A stretch of DNA of 64,000 nucleotides from Vibrio tubiashii (GTDB taxonomy: Bacteria; Pseudomonadota; Gammaproteobacteria; Enterobacterales; Vibrionaceae): the NCBI GenBank assembly GCA_000775715.1, contig JRWQ01000011.1, positions 434,001-498,000 on the forward strand, written 5' to 3'. The position numbers and the translations under genes are program-made. Each line of letters begins with the position of its first letter. The first letter of the stretch is position 1. The notes beneath the pieces were generated by a model. That model was not told the DNA's origin. It worked only from the letters and a program-made list of their open reading frames with translations, and made no database searches. Shown one piece after another: positions 29,028 through 37,369 of the stretch.

Positions 29028-30422
29028 ATGAAGTTGTACACGAAAACTATTCTTGCCAGCCTTATTGGCCTGAGCGCATCTTTCTCCGTACAGGCCTATG
29101 ACACCAAGTCAGGAGGTGGCACCTCAGTGAAGAAAGAGGGAGCGAATGCATTCTCGCTTCCTGCTGGAAACCTGCCTATGTCTAAACGCTTAGATTTTAG
29201 TGTCGGTAACAGTTTCTTCCGTAATCCTTGGGTACAGGCGCCAGCCTCGACAGATGCTCGTGACGGTTTAGGTCCGTTATTTAATACTAATGGCTGTCAA
29301 AACTGCCATATCAAAGATGGTCGCGGCCATCCGCCAGAAGAAGGGGATATTCACGCCGTATCCATGCTAGTGCGCCTGAGCATTCCGGCAATGACGCCTG
29401 AGCAAAAGCAAGCGATTATTAAAGATGGTGTCATACCAGAACCAACTTATGGAGGTCAGCTCCAAGACTTTGCACTGCAAGATCAAGTGCCAGAGGGTAG
29501 GATTCAAATAACTTATACCGATGTGCCAGTGACATTTGCTGACGGTACGGTAGTGACTTTGCGTAAGCCAGATCTAGCCATTACGCACTTAGGCTATGGA
29601 ACGATGCATCCAGATACTCAGATGTCAGCACGTGTTGCTCCGCCGATGATTGGTTTAGGACTTTTAGAGAGCATTCCAGAAGAAACACTCAAAGCATGGG
29701 CAGATGAGCAGGATAAAGATGGTGATGGTATCTCTGGTAAAGTGAACATGGTATGGGACGTTCGAGCTAACGACTTTGCTATAGGTCGCTTTGGTTGGAA
29801 AGCAGGGCAGCCTAGCTTGATGCAGCAAAATGCCGCCGCGTTCAATGGCGATGTTGGTCTTACCAGTAACTTGTTCCCCAATGAGAATTGTACCTCTAAG
29901 CAGACGATATGTGATGATTTGCCTAATGGAGGTTCACCAGAAGTTAGCGATAATATCCTAGACTTTGTTGAGTTTTATTCTCAGCATCTGGCGGTGCCAA
30001 TCCGTCGCAATGTCGATGATCCGCAAGTAAAACTAGGACAAGAACTCTTTGCTCAATCGGGCTGTGAAAGTTGCCACAAAACCAATGTTAAAACAGCTGT
30101 GCGCGACAACTTACCCGCACTTTCAAATCAAACCATTCATCCATATACCGATATGCTACTGCATGATATGGGTTCGGGTTTAGCGGACAACCGACCAGAG
30201 TACCTTGCTAATGGACAAGAGTGGCGCACTCCGCCGTTATGGGGGATTGGCTACACTGAAGAAGTGAATGGTCATAGTTACTTTTTGCACGATGGTCGAG
30301 CTCGTAACTTGATGGAAGCGGTGCTATGGCATGGTGGTGAAGCAGAAGTAGCTCAGAAAAAAGTGCTTAAATTTAATCAAAATGAACGAGATGCGCTGAT
30401 TGCGTTCTTAAACTCGCTATAG
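29028..30422 (+). CDS. Periplasmic di-haem oxidoreductase-like protein (DUF1111)
   Basis: A 464-residue exported c-type cytochrome with signal peptide MKLYTKTILASLIGLSASFS up to about residue 23. Two haem c motifs are present: CQNCH at 90-94 and CESCH at 346-350. A DKDGDGISG segment at 229-237 resembles an EF-hand calcium loop. The layout fits the DUF1111 family, often annotated thiol oxidoreductase, whose substrate is unknown. It lies between two imelysin genes; ten bases separate it from the next. A redox role in iron acquisition is inferred from this context and the Fur box. Confidence 0.85.
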   Translation: MKLYTKTILASLIGLSASFSVQAYDTKSGGGTSVKKEGANAFSLPAGNLPMSKRLDFSVGNSFFRNPWVQAPASTDARDGLGPLFNTNGCQNCHIKDGRGHPPEEGDIHAVSMLVRLSIPAMTPEQKQAIIKDGVIPEPTYGGQLQDFALQDQVPEGRIQITYTDVPVTFADGTVVTLRKPDLAITHLGYGTMHPDTQMSARVAPPMIGLGLLESIPEETLKAWADEQDKDGDGISGKVNMVWDVRANDFAIGRFGWKAGQPSLMQQNAAAFNGDVGLTSNLFPNENCTSKQTICDDLPNGGSPEVSDNILDFVEFYSQHLAVPIRRNVDDPQVKLGQELFAQSGCESCHKTNVKTAVRDNLPALSNQTIHPYTDMLLHDMGSGLADNRPEYLANGQEWRTPPLWGIGYTEEVNGHSYFLHDGRARNLMEAVLWHGGEAEVAQKKVLKFNQNERDALIAFLNSL

Positions 30423-30431
30423 GATTTAATC

Positions 30432-31463
30432 ATGAAGCAACGACACTCTATATTAGCCGCGATAGTGGGTATGACTTTGCTCGGCTGTCAGAGTTCTACA
30501 ACAGGTGAGGCTCAGCCGCAAAAAACGAATCACCTTAGCCAAGGTGTTTACGAGGTTGAGTTTGCATCAGCACACAGCTTTAAAAAACAAACGGCGAGTT
30601 TGTCTCAGTCGCTTGTCGATTATTGCGCGTCTCGCTCAGATCTTGAATCGGTTAAGAAGCAATGGCACCAAACTATGCTGGCCTGGATGGCCCTACAAGG
30701 GCAAGAGCGAGGCCCAGAAGCGGCACTTGCTCAAAGTTGGAACATCCAGTTTTGGCCAGACAAGAAGAACACAACTGGACGAAAAATGAGTCAGTTGGTT
30801 AAACGACCTGTCGCATGGTCTCAGCCAGATATCGCTTTGCAAAGTGTCACCGTACAAGGTCTTGGCTCGGTTGAATGGTTGCTCTACGACAGTGCCTCTA
30901 ACTTCACTGGGAACCCACAAACTTGTCAAACAGCAACGGCGATAGGTTCTAACATTCAAATCAACGCGGGCAAAATTGCACAGGCGTGGGAGTCCAACCC
31001 TTGGGTTGAGCTTGATCAGAAGCAGTGGCAGTCAGAGTACATCGCACTGCTTTCTAATCAGCTTGAATACAGCATGAAAAAGATGAGTCGTCCACTGGCT
31101 AACTTTGGCAAGCCGCGACCATATTTCTCTGAATCTTGGCGCTCAAAAACATCAATGCAAAATCTGAAGGCAAACATCGAAGCAATGCAATCACTTTATT
31201 TTGCAAACGGAGCGGGGTTAGATGCTCTGCTACGTGAGAAAGATAAAGCTACACTAGCGGACCGAATCGTGAATCAGTTTGCGATGACAATAGAAACTTG
31301 GCCGACGGAGCAAAGTCTGTTTGAAATGTTACAAACCAAGCAGGGCTATCAGCATGCTTACTCACAGTACAATAAGCTAGAACAGCTTAAGTATCTTATT
31401 CATGAGGAAGTCGCTATCGAACTTGGAGTAATTATAGGGTTTAACGCAACTGATGGTGACTGA
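30432..31463 (+). CDS. Imelysin family lipoprotein
   Basis: A 343-residue lipoprotein: the signal MKQRHSILAAIVGMTLLGC ends in a lipobox with the acylated cysteine at 19. The rest is an imelysin-type helical domain (SQSLVDYCASRSDLESVKKQ, GLGSVEWLLYDS at about 143-154). It is more divergent than the first imelysin; the GxHxxE motif appears to be replaced by GLGSVE, so the metal-site histidine is missing. It overlaps the next gene by 11 bases. A partner role beside the di-haem protein is inferred. Confidence 0.82.
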   Translation: MKQRHSILAAIVGMTLLGCQSSTTGEAQPQKTNHLSQGVYEVEFASAHSFKKQTASLSQSLVDYCASRSDLESVKKQWHQTMLAWMALQGQERGPEAALAQSWNIQFWPDKKNTTGRKMSQLVKRPVAWSQPDIALQSVTVQGLGSVEWLLYDSASNFTGNPQTCQTATAIGSNIQINAGKIAQAWESNPWVELDQKQWQSEYIALLSNQLEYSMKKMSRPLANFGKPRPYFSESWRSKTSMQNLKANIEAMQSLYFANGAGLDALLREKDKATLADRIVNQFAMTIETWPTEQSLFEMLQTKQGYQHAYSQYNKLEQLKYLIHEEVAIELGVIIGFNATDGD

Positions 31464-32529
31464 CAATACAAGGCGTTCGTTACTTAAAGCCGCCATGTTT
31501 GGGGCGGCTTACCCACTAGTTGGGTGTGTTTCAACGTCGACTCAAAACTCGATACCGACTTTGATTGGCTGTTCCATATCAGGTCGTGACCGTTTTAACG
31601 TCGTGGTTGCTGATCAAAATGGCATGCCTATTCGTCAAGTGCCACTGCCTGCACGTGGGCATGGTGTTGCTACGAATTCTTCACTCAGGCATGCCGTTGC
31701 TTTCGCTCGACGCCCTGGTGCCTTTTTCCAAGTGTTCGATTATCAAACGGGTGAATCTATTAAGCTTCGTCCTGCGGATAGTCATCGCCACTATTATGGC
31801 CACGGTGTTTACTCAAACGATGGAAAGTGGCTCTATGCGACTGAAGGTGAGCGTGGAACCAGTCGTGGCATTATCGGAGTTTACGACGTCATTGCTGGAT
31901 ATGAAAAAGCCGCTGAGTTTAGTGGGTTTGGCCTTGGCCCTCATGAAGTGATCTTGATGCCTGATGGTGGTTTAGTGATTGGAGTGGGGGGCGTTCATAC
32001 AAATGGTCGAGAACCGCTCAACTTAACCACAATGACACCGAGCCTGAGCTACCTTGACCGAAATGGTGAGCTTGTCGACCAAGCTGGCTTAAGTGATCAT
32101 AAACTGAGTATCCGACATTTAGCTCATGATGGTTCTGAAATCGTGTTATGCGGCCAGCAATATCGCGGAGAGCCTGATGAATATCCATCGCTTCTCGCTA
32201 TGCATACTAAAGGAAGCGATTTGACGCCTTTGGAAGCAGAACCCGAGCAGTGGGCGAAATTTAATCATTACATCGCTAGCATCGCTGCAACAGAGGACTG
32301 GATACTCGCTACTTCTCCGCGGGGTAACTGTTACGGTATCTGGTCTAAGCATTCGAGAAAGTTAGTTGAGCTTTCTCATCTACCTGATGCATCCGGTGTG
32401 GTCGTTCAAAAAAATGGATTTAAAGTAAGCTCAGGGGCCGGCGGTGTTGTTAGTCAAAAGCAACCGGGTCATAAAGATATGCATCAATCGGGTACTCAGT
32501 GGGACAACCACTGGTCAGTAATTAGTTAA
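31453..32529 (+). CDS. DUF1513 beta-propeller-like exported protein
   Basis: A 358-residue protein with an N-terminal RRSLLKAAMFGAAYPLVGC segment. This has a twin-arginine-like start and a lipobox-like LVGC. The remainder fits the DUF1513 family, with repeated blade-like pieces (HGVATNSSLRHAVAFARRPG, YGHGVYSNDGKWLYATEGE, GPHEVILMPDGGLVIGVGG). It ends the imelysin / DUF1111 / imelysin / DUF1513 set. Pseudomonas aeruginosa carries a similar gene set, as far as I recall. Biochemical role unknown. Confidence 0.82.
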   Translation: MVTDNTRRSLLKAAMFGAAYPLVGCVSTSTQNSIPTLIGCSISGRDRFNVVVADQNGMPIRQVPLPARGHGVATNSSLRHAVAFARRPGAFFQVFDYQTGESIKLRPADSHRHYYGHGVYSNDGKWLYATEGERGTSRGIIGVYDVIAGYEKAAEFSGFGLGPHEVILMPDGGLVIGVGGVHTNGREPLNLTTMTPSLSYLDRNGELVDQAGLSDHKLSIRHLAHDGSEIVLCGQQYRGEPDEYPSLLAMHTKGSDLTPLEAEPEQWAKFNHYIASIAATEDWILATSPRGNCYGIWSKHSRKLVELSHLPDASGVVVQKNGFKVSSGAGGVVSQKQPGHKDMHQSGTQWDNHWSVIS

Positions 32530-32594
32530 TAAATAAGTTAAAAATAGAGATACTCTCGGGGTTTTCAAAAACAAGTCACACGTTTGCCATTTAA

Positions 32595-32630
32595 CTCTGC
32601 CATACTTAAAGCTTAAGGTATGGCAGAGGG
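32595..32630 (+). promoter_or_regulatory. Hairpin that covers the ldtD ribosome binding site
   Basis: CTCTGCCATACTTAA (32595-32609) pairs with TTAAGGTATGGCAGAG (32613-32628) with one bulged base. The right arm contains GAG of the GAGGG ribosome binding site for the ATG at 32638. The hairpin has no T-run, so it is unlikely to be a terminator. Confidence 0.5.
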
Positions 32631-32637
32631 TGACGCG

Positions 32638-34209
32638 ATGGCGAAATGGACTGTATGGTTGTTGGTGCTTTGTCTGACACCTTCGGCGAGTTTTGCCGCG
32701 CAGTACTTTAATCAGATTGGCTGGCTAGAGCCTGATAGTAAGCTGCATAGCCTATTGCAGTATCCAGCCGTGGTCGAAGACCTGTATCGAACCAATGGCC
32801 CACAGATGGTTTGGTTTGATTTACAGCAGAGTAGCAAACTCGAGTTCCAACTCGAGGTGATCCATCATGCTGGCTTTAGCTCTCTCTTTTCTCGTCAACT
32901 TAGCTATCTTCAGTTCTATCGTAAAAGTAATCGCTGGTATGAGTACGACGTGCTTGCTACGGATACCATGCTAATGTATCTCAGCTACGCCGAAAAATCG
33001 CGTAATGAAGGTAAAGAGTGGTTCTTCAACAATAAGGTGGTCAACGCTTTGCCATTGCCGCCAAACAGTGCTTTGGTGGCCGTACGTCGGGCTATTGCGC
33101 AGCACTCATTCGGTGACCTTATTGAACGTTACACGCCGGATTCAGCAGAGTATCAAAATCTTATTGACACCTATCTTCATTTAGTCAAATTCCAGAAACT
33201 TGCGCTCCCTGAATATCAGCAATTAGGCATTAAAAAAGTGGGTGACAAGCTGAGTAACCGTGAAGTGTTGCTGCAGCGCCTTGAGGTGGTTGATATCAAC
33301 CTGATGACTGTGCGCAAAGACGTCACTTGGTTTGATAGTACATTAGATGTTGCAGTCAAAGAGTTTCAGCGGCTTCACGGACTAAAAGAAGATGGTGTCA
33401 TTGGTCCTGATACTATTAAGTGGCTGAATCTGCCAATTGATAAACGTTTGTCGACCCTAGCTATAAATGCAGAGCGAATCCGTTACTGGCCCGCACAAAG
33501 AGATACCATCATAGTAGTTAACGTGCCAAGTTTTCAAATGCGGTATTGGTCCTCTGGGGAGCAATTGTTCCAGTCAAAGGTCGTGGTTGGCCGCAAAGGG
33601 CGACCGACACCAGTAATGAATACTAAACTTGACTCGCTGATCTTGAATCCGACTTGGAACGTTCCTTGGAAGATTATGGTCGAAGATATCATTCCCAAGG
33701 TACAAGAAGATGTGGGTTACCTTGCGAGACACAATATTAAGATCATTCCTAAATGGGGCTCTGAAGAGGTTATCAATCCAGAAGATATTGATTGGGATAA
33801 CTTGAGACCAGGCGCTTTTCCTTATCGCATGACTCAGTTATCTGGCAATGCCAATGCTCTTGGACTTTACAAGTTCAATACACCGAACCGCAGAGCGATC
33901 TATTTACACGATACGCCGAGCAAGAATTTATTCGAGAAAACACAGCGAGCCTTTAGCTCTGGATGTATCCGGGTTGAAAATGCTGACCTGTTTGCGATGA
34001 CTTTGCTTGAATCTCAAGGTCTGGAGCTAGAAGAAGAGAAAGAGGCGCAGAAAGCTCAAGGTATTGACGTTGTTGCTAATCAAGCCATCCCACTAAAAAG
34101 TCGAATCCCGGTCCACATCATTTACCAAACTGCATGGTACGAGGAAGGAAATGTCCATTATAGGGAAGACATTTACCGCTTAGATAGATTTCGTTACACA
34201 AAGGGATAA
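32638..34209 (+). CDS. ldtD: L,D-transpeptidase (YcbB/LdtD type)
   Basis: A 523-residue periplasmic enzyme that forms 3-3 cross-links in peptidoglycan. After a signal peptide (1-20, ending SFAAQ) come an N-terminal domain, a peptidoglycan-binding domain (about 232-265, LDVAVKEFQRLHGLKEDGVI) and a YkuD catalytic domain (290-460). H424 and the nucleophile C443 (AFSSGCIRVE) are present. GAGG eight bases upstream of 32638 fixes the start; a frame from 32620 lacks one. The order ldtD-mepK-gloC matches E. coli ycbB-ycbK-ycbL. Confidence 0.9.
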   Translation: MAKWTVWLLVLCLTPSASFAAQYFNQIGWLEPDSKLHSLLQYPAVVEDLYRTNGPQMVWFDLQQSSKLEFQLEVIHHAGFSSLFSRQLSYLQFYRKSNRWYEYDVLATDTMLMYLSYAEKSRNEGKEWFFNNKVVNALPLPPNSALVAVRRAIAQHSFGDLIERYTPDSAEYQNLIDTYLHLVKFQKLALPEYQQLGIKKVGDKLSNREVLLQRLEVVDINLMTVRKDVTWFDSTLDVAVKEFQRLHGLKEDGVIGPDTIKWLNLPIDKRLSTLAINAERIRYWPAQRDTIIVVNVPSFQMRYWSSGEQLFQSKVVVGRKGRPTPVMNTKLDSLILNPTWNVPWKIMVEDIIPKVQEDVGYLARHNIKIIPKWGSEEVINPEDIDWDNLRPGAFPYRMTQLSGNANALGLYKFNTPNRRAIYLHDTPSKNLFEKTQRAFSSGCIRVENADLFAMTLLESQGLELEEEKEAQKAQGIDVVANQAIPLKSRIPVHIIYQTAWYEEGNVHYREDIYRLDRFRYTKG

Positions 34210-34322
34210 CTTTTACCATTTTTTTACTTGGCGCATTAAAAAAATATTTTTCTAATATGTTCAATAGTTAAGCAATGTAATCTGAAACATGTTTAACTTT
34301 GAGCATGTTTTATGCATTTGCA

Positions 34323-34385
34323 CTTCACAATAGAGTTCGGTAGTGTCGCCGTTCGGCACGTTAGGACAACAATTGTGAAGGTATT
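34323..34385 (+). promoter_or_regulatory. Structured leader of mepK
   Basis: CTTCACAAT (34323-34331) pairs with ATTGTGAAG (34372-34380), and an inner hairpin GTGTCG / CGGCAC lies between them. The right arm overlaps the GAAGG ribosome binding site of the GTG start at 34391. Confidence 0.45.
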
Positions 34386-34390
34386 TAAAA

Positions 34391-34933
34391 GTGGCATTAT
34401 CCCGTCGAGATTTTATTAGGCTGGCTGGAAGCGGCATAGTGGTAGCAAGCTGCGCACCTAGCATTGCTTTGGCATCTTATCCAGATCAACCTCGCTCTTT
34501 AGCATTGACCAATCTCCATACAAGAGAAATGCTTGAAACCTGCTATTTTGATGGCAGTAACTATATTGACAAAGAGCTTAATCGCTTAAATCACTTGTGC
34601 CGTGATTTTAGACGCAATGAAGTTTACTCAATGGATAAACGCTTGTTTGACCACATTAGTAAAATTCAAAAAGAGCTCGGTGTTAACACTGAGGTGCAGA
34701 TTATTTCTGGTTATCGTTCGCCAGCGACGAATGAAGCACTACGTAGCAAATCCAATGGTGTGGCTAAAAAAAGCTACCATATGCTCGGCCAGGCCATCGA
34801 CTTTAGGCTTGATGGCGTGAAATTGAAGCAAGTTAAAGATGTTGCCCGTGAGCTTAAGCTTGGTGGCGTTGGCTATTACCCACGTAGTAATTTTATTCAT
34901 ATCGATACAGGCCCAGTTCGCTACTGGAGCTAG
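34391..34933 (+). CDS. mepK: Murein endopeptidase (YcbK/MepK)
   Basis: A 180-residue exported zinc peptidase; the E. coli ortholog cleaves 3-3 cross-links made by L,D-transpeptidases such as the product of the gene upstream. A twin-arginine signal (SRRDFIRLAGSGIVVAS) with a possible lipobox cysteine at 21 is followed by the catalytic domain with zinc ligands H130, D137 and H170 (SYHMLGQAIDF, NFIHIDTG). It uses a GTG start with GAAGG upstream. The maker and breaker of the same bond are adjacent, as in E. coli. Confidence 0.92.
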   Translation: MALSRRDFIRLAGSGIVVASCAPSIALASYPDQPRSLALTNLHTREMLETCYFDGSNYIDKELNRLNHLCRDFRRNEVYSMDKRLFDHISKIQKELGVNTEVQIISGYRSPATNEALRSKSNGVAKKSYHMLGQAIDFRLDGVKLKQVKDVARELKLGGVGYYPRSNFIHIDTGPVRYWS

Positions 34934-35012
34934 TCAACGCGCGCTCAGAGTTGTCAAACCATCAATCAAGTGTCATAGTTCAGCCAGTTTAGATTTATAT
35001 CAAGGTTAAGCT

Positions 35013-35669
35013 ATGTCACTTAAGTACCAAGTTGTTCCTGTCACTTCTTTTTCACAAAACTGTTCAATTGTCTGGTGTGATGAAACCATGGAAGGCGTTG
35101 TTGTCGATCCGGGTGGTGACGTTAAGCAGTTAGCAGTGTTGATTAAAGAGCTTGGCGTTAAGGTTGTAAAACTGGTTCTGACACATGGTCACCTTGACCA
35201 CGTTGGTGGCACAGAGCCTCTAGCTCAAGAGTTGGGTAGTGTAGAAATTGTCGGCCCACACAAAGATGATAACTTTTGGCTGCAGGGGTTAGAAGGCCAG
35301 AGCAAAATGTTTGGCTTCCCGTTAACTGAAGCATTTGAGCCAGACCAGTGGCTAAACGAAGGTGACCAAGTCAAGTTTGGCAATCAAGTGATGGATGTGT
35401 TCCATACACCTGGGCATACACCTGGGCACGTAGTACTGTTTAGCGATGAGGCAAAGGTGGCGTTTGTTGGTGACGTACTGTTTAACGGCTCTGTAGGCCG
35501 TACCGACTTCCCTAAAGGGGATTTTGATACGCTAATCGCGTCGATTAAAGGTAAGTTGTGGCCCTTGGGTAATGATGTTCGGTTCGTTCCAGGGCACGGG
35601 CCGGAATCAACGTTCGGCCGCGAGCGTGCTTCAAATCCATTCGTCGCTGACGAAATGCCGTTGTATTAA
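35013..35669 (+). CDS. gloC: Type II hydroxyacylglutathione hydrolase (glyoxalase II)
   Basis: A 218-residue metallo-beta-lactamase-fold enzyme that hydrolyses S-lactoylglutathione in methylglyoxal detoxification. The metal motif THGHLDH supplies H58, H60, D62 and H63; further ligands lie in HTPGHTPGH and FVGDVLF. It matches E. coli YcbL/GloC and keeps the same position after mepK. The terminator just downstream ends the unit. Confidence 0.92.
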   Translation: MSLKYQVVPVTSFSQNCSIVWCDETMEGVVVDPGGDVKQLAVLIKELGVKVVKLVLTHGHLDHVGGTEPLAQELGSVEIVGPHKDDNFWLQGLEGQSKMFGFPLTEAFEPDQWLNEGDQVKFGNQVMDVFHTPGHTPGHVVLFSDEAKVAFVGDVLFNGSVGRTDFPKGDFDTLIASIKGKLWPLGNDVRFVPGHGPESTFGRERASNPFVADEMPLY

Positions 35670-35692
35670 TTAATAAATTCATGTCCATATCT

Positions 35693-35719
35693 AAGGTCGC
35701 TTGATGAAGCGGCCTTTTT
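35693..35719 (+). terminator. Terminator of gloC
   Basis: AAGGTCGCTT / AAGCGGCCTT stem (one G-T pair) followed by T-rich sequence. Confidence 0.8.
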
Positions 35720-35724
35720 GTTAT

Positions 35725-36396
35725 CTATTCATTTGTAGTGTCTGCCGCTGCTAAGTACCGACGCGCAAGCCCAACAAATTCTTCAGCTGGTCGGTCTAAG
35801 TCGTTAGCAGAAATGAAGATATCGTAATCGTAGTAGTTACGTTGATGTTTCATTCGATTGGCAAGCATCGCTAGCAGTCCGTTGAACTCTTCACCTTTGG
35901 AATTTCGATAGTTTTGTGAGTCGAGTACTATGTTTTCAAACTGCTCACCTTGTTGATGTTGACGGGCTCCTAAGTAAAGCAGCGCTCGCTGGCTGAGTAA
36001 AATTTCAGTCGCGATACGCGGACAGATGCTAGTGAGGTAAGGGGAGTAGTGCTTGAGTTTGATGCCGATCCAAGGCAGTGGTTGGTGCCACCCATCTTGT
36101 TGATAGGTACAAATTCCGATTTTTTCAATATTGCTCCACTTTACAACCCAACCACCTTTGAATAAATGCTGTTGAAAATGTGTTGCGGTAAGAGTGAACT
36201 TAACGGTACCTTTTAAAATCAAGACGTAACCGAAACCGACGAACATGACAATGGCGATGGCGGTCATCAATGCTTGCTGCCAACCAGGCGCATACAGAAA
36301 CAGAAATAGGCAGCCGAGTGCAAACATACCACCAATCCATTTGACTGTGATTGAAGAAAAAACAAAGGGTTGGTTAGTCAAGTGTACGGTTTCCAT
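35725..36396 (-). CDS. DUF2982-like membrane-anchored protein
   Basis: A 223-residue protein with two N-terminal hydrophobic helices (about 19-37 and 39-62) followed by a PH-like cytoplasmic region with GTVKFTLTATHFQQHLFKGG and VVKWSNIEKIGICTYQQDG. The C-terminal half is helical (GLLAMLANRMKHQRNYYDYDI). I recognise it tentatively as the DUF2982 family of Vibrio; function unknown. It is transcribed away from the next gene. Confidence 0.65.
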   Translation of the reverse strand: METVHLTNQPFVFSSITVKWIGGMFALGCLFLFLYAPGWQQALMTAIAIVMFVGFGYVLILKGTVKFTLTATHFQQHLFKGGWVVKWSNIEKIGICTYQQDGWHQPLPWIGIKLKHYSPYLTSICPRIATEILLSQRALLYLGARQHQQGEQFENIVLDSQNYRNSKGEEFNGLLAMLANRMKHQRNYYDYDIFISANDLDRPAEEFVGLARRYLAAADTTNE

Positions 36397-36616
36397 CTAG
36401 AACAGGCCCATTACAATAAATATATCTGTTTATATAATCAGTAGTCGAAGAATCGATCACTTACCTAGTTGATTAAATTGTAGTCGCATGTCGCTATATG
36501 GCGTATTTTTGTCGCACAAAGCCGTTCATACCCTGTAAATCTAAGCAAAATTTTGGTATAAATCGCGCTTCAAATTTCAACACTGCGCTGTATGCAGTGA
36601 AATGGAGACAAACTCG

Positions 36617-36991
36617 ATGAGACTTGCTCATAAGCGTAAAGTGCAGCTTAAACTGCAAAAGCGCATTAAAGCGACAGTTGCAAACGTTCAAGCAACTAAG
36701 ACAGCTAAGCCTGCAGTTGAGAAAAAAGTAGCTGCAAAACCAGTAGCAGAGAAAGTGGCAGCAGCAGTGAAAACAACTGATGTTGCACTTACTCCAAAGC
36801 AGCAACAAGTACTAGATATCGTTGTAAGCAACGTTGAAGGTATCAACCCTAAAGGCATTGGCCTAGCGGCGGGTCAAGATGATGCGAAAGCAGCTTCTTG
36901 GGCGACAGGCGCACTGAAAAAACTTCTAGAAGAAAACCTAGTAGTGAAAGAGCAGCTAGCTGGCAATAAAGTTATCTACAAACCAGTTTAA
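36617..36991 (+). CDS. Basic Ala/Lys-rich protein with winged-helix-like C-terminus
   Basis: A 124-residue protein. The first 55 residues are an Ala/Lys/Val-rich basic tail (KKVAAKPVAEKVAAAVK) and the last 65 look like a winged helix (LTPKQQQVLDIVVSNVEGIN, then ATGALKKLLEENLVVKEQLA). The fold and tail are reminiscent of nucleoid proteins or a MarR-like domain; DNA binding is inferred. GGAG nine bases before 36617 is the best start. It is followed by a terminator. Confidence 0.65.
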   Translation: MRLAHKRKVQLKLQKRIKATVANVQATKTAKPAVEKKVAAKPVAEKVAAAVKTTDVALTPKQQQVLDIVVSNVEGINPKGIGLAAGQDDAKAASWATGALKKLLEENLVVKEQLAGNKVIYKPV

Positions 36992-37035
36992 TTGCCTATG
37001 CTAAATCTAACCCAGTTAGATACGCAACGCTTTCG

Positions 37036-37060
37036 AGCCTCGATATCGTCGGGGCTTTTT
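37036..37060 (+). terminator. Terminator
   Basis: AGCCTCGA / TCGGGGCT stem (one G-T pair) and T5 after the basic protein gene. Confidence 0.75.
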
Positions 37061-37124
37061 CATTTCTGTTAACAGTGTTTAATACTCCCGTCACATTTCT
37101 TATCAATCGATTCCCTGATAAGTT

Positions 37125-37230
37125 ACTACGTATAAATCACTCGCATATTTAGTTTTAAGAATTCATAAATTATTGTTATTAAATAATTTGTTTCTTTCGT
37201 GTGCAGATTGCCTACGTATAACTACGTAAT
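37125..37230. promoter_or_regulatory. TACGTA repeats upstream of the TRAP operon
   Basis: CTACGTATAA occurs at 37126-37135 and 37212-37221, and CTACGTAAT at 37222-37230. The last two are exactly 10 bp apart. They lie 140-245 bp upstream of the solute-binding protein and may be sites for the LuxR-type regulator encoded downstream (41848-42486). Confidence 0.45.
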
Positions 37231-37369
37231 TCTTTAGTCTAAGCTCTGTAATTATTGTTAAAAATAGTGCGTGTTCGCGCTTATATCTTCTTTGTTATTG
37301 ATCAACGACTCTGTATGAGAAATATAACGTACCCACATAAGGTATGACCCTTCAACAAAGGACGTGAAC

